From the NCBI RefSeq assembly GCF_014641075.1, contig NZ_BMHP01000003.1:806001-870000 (forward strand): a stretch of DNA of 64,000 nt. Reading direction: 5' to 3'. The notes beneath the pieces are model-generated. The model searched no databases. It worked only from the letters and a program-made list of their open reading frames with translations, and had not been told where the DNA came from. The position numbers and the translations under genes are program-made. Source of the DNA: Paenibacillus nasutitermitis. Lineage in GTDB: Bacteria; Bacillota; Bacilli; Paenibacillales; Paenibacillaceae. Shown in pieces: positions 63,736 through 64,000 of this stretch (position 1 is the stretch's first letter; every line of letters starts with the position of its first letter).

Positions 63736-64000
63736 TCTCGCTTCTCCCCTTCGTTCACCAGCACCAATTTTATAAAATCGCTTAGACCAGAATGTCCTTC
63801 GATCCCTTCCATCATATGAATCGAACTGTTCGTGACCTGTAGTGTTATTTGATTCATACCTGCTTGTAAATAGGGGGCTACGTCCCATCCATATGGCTCG
63901 TCATACACAATACCGGCATCCATTCCATTGACAGTACAATGTGCAACATCTGCTATTCCACCGATCATTAGATAGGCCCTTCCTACTTTATCCGACAACC
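63732..64000 (-). CDS. C-terminal end of a glycoside hydrolase with sugar-binding sandwich (partial)
   Basis: The last 89 or so codons of a gene that continues past the right edge. CTVNGMDAGIVYDEPYGWDV, APYLQAGMNQITLQVTNS is the galactose-binding-like beta-sandwich found at the C-terminus of GH106 rhamnosidases and related GH2-like enzymes. The final residues VLVNEGEKRE overlap the next start by ATGA. It heads the visible part of the region-G operon; the enzyme family cannot be fixed from this piece. Confidence 0.6.
   Translation of the reverse strand, partial: LSDKVGRAYLMIGGIADVAHCTVNGMDAGIVYDEPYGWDVAPYLQAGMNQITLQVTNSSIHMMEGIEGHSGLSDFIKLVLVNEGEKRE

Noticed and set aside
1..64000. CRISPR arrays, prophage genes, rRNA and tRNA genes
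   Set aside because: No regularly spaced short repeats, no phage structural or integrase genes, and no tRNA or rRNA consensus segments were seen.

Overview
The window looks like chromosome of a Paenibacillaceae bacterium (Paenibacillus/Cohnella type). I base this on carbohydrate ABC importers without their own ATPase (LplB/LplC-like and MalF/MalG-like permeases beside large lipoproteins), YesM/YesN-type signalling, a giant S-layer-homology/RHS protein, and many secreted glycan-active proteins. No rRNA, tRNA, CRISPR array or replication origin was seen. The species call is inference.

Layout, left to right. (A) 1-11.7 kb, minus strand, GC-rich: sensor kinase and regulator, solute-binding lipoprotein, two permeases, and a large secreted enzyme gene (DUF5722-like plus SGNH hydrolase) broken by a frameshift and an amber codon. 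(B) 12-29.4 kb: a second locus with regulator, a kinase with two sensor modules, lipoprotein, two permeases, a 1457-residue modular secreted protein, a GH36 alpha-galactosidase and a sialidase-fold protein, all on the minus strand, with a divergent ADP-ribosylglycohydrolase-family gene. (C) 29.4-32.9 kb: an IS3-family element inserted in the loop of a terminator, then gene debris: an RHS fragment, two small immunity-like genes, a broken lipoprotein and a truncated dehydrogenase. (D) 32.9-44.7 kb, clearly AT-richer: a third importer (lipoprotein, two permeases, a membrane-bound AraC sensor-regulator) and, divergently, two tandem paralogous secreted proteins of 818 residues each (carbohydrate-binding module plus beta-propeller). 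(E) 45-52.9 kb: a 2608-residue SLH/RHS protein with a variable C-terminal tip, followed by a small broken gene that could be its immunity gene. (F) 53-58 kb: a three-gene minus operon (DUF2269-like, SDR, oxidase-like membrane protein) with a palindromic operator; and a plus-strand unit of broken merR, AHSA1-type protein and drug exporter behind a promoter with the 19-bp spacer typical of MerR regulation. (G) 58-64 kb: an amino-sugar-like catabolic cluster with four Gfo/Idh/MocA dehydrogenase genes (one frameshifted), nagA and nagB relics with in-frame internal deletions, an SGNH hydrolase relic, and the C-terminus of a glycosidase running off the right edge.

How it works together: three import/sensing modules (A, B, D) each combine a sensor, a binding lipoprotein and two permeases, and presumably share an ATPase encoded elsewhere (MsmX type). 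Secreted enzymes and binding proteins release oligosaccharides outside the cell. Cytoplasmic enzymes (GH36, dehydrogenases, nag-like genes) process them. The window also carries many broken genes (at least ten), concentrated around the IS element and in the last 6 kb, and its base composition changes sharply, so it looks like an accessory, recombination-rich region.
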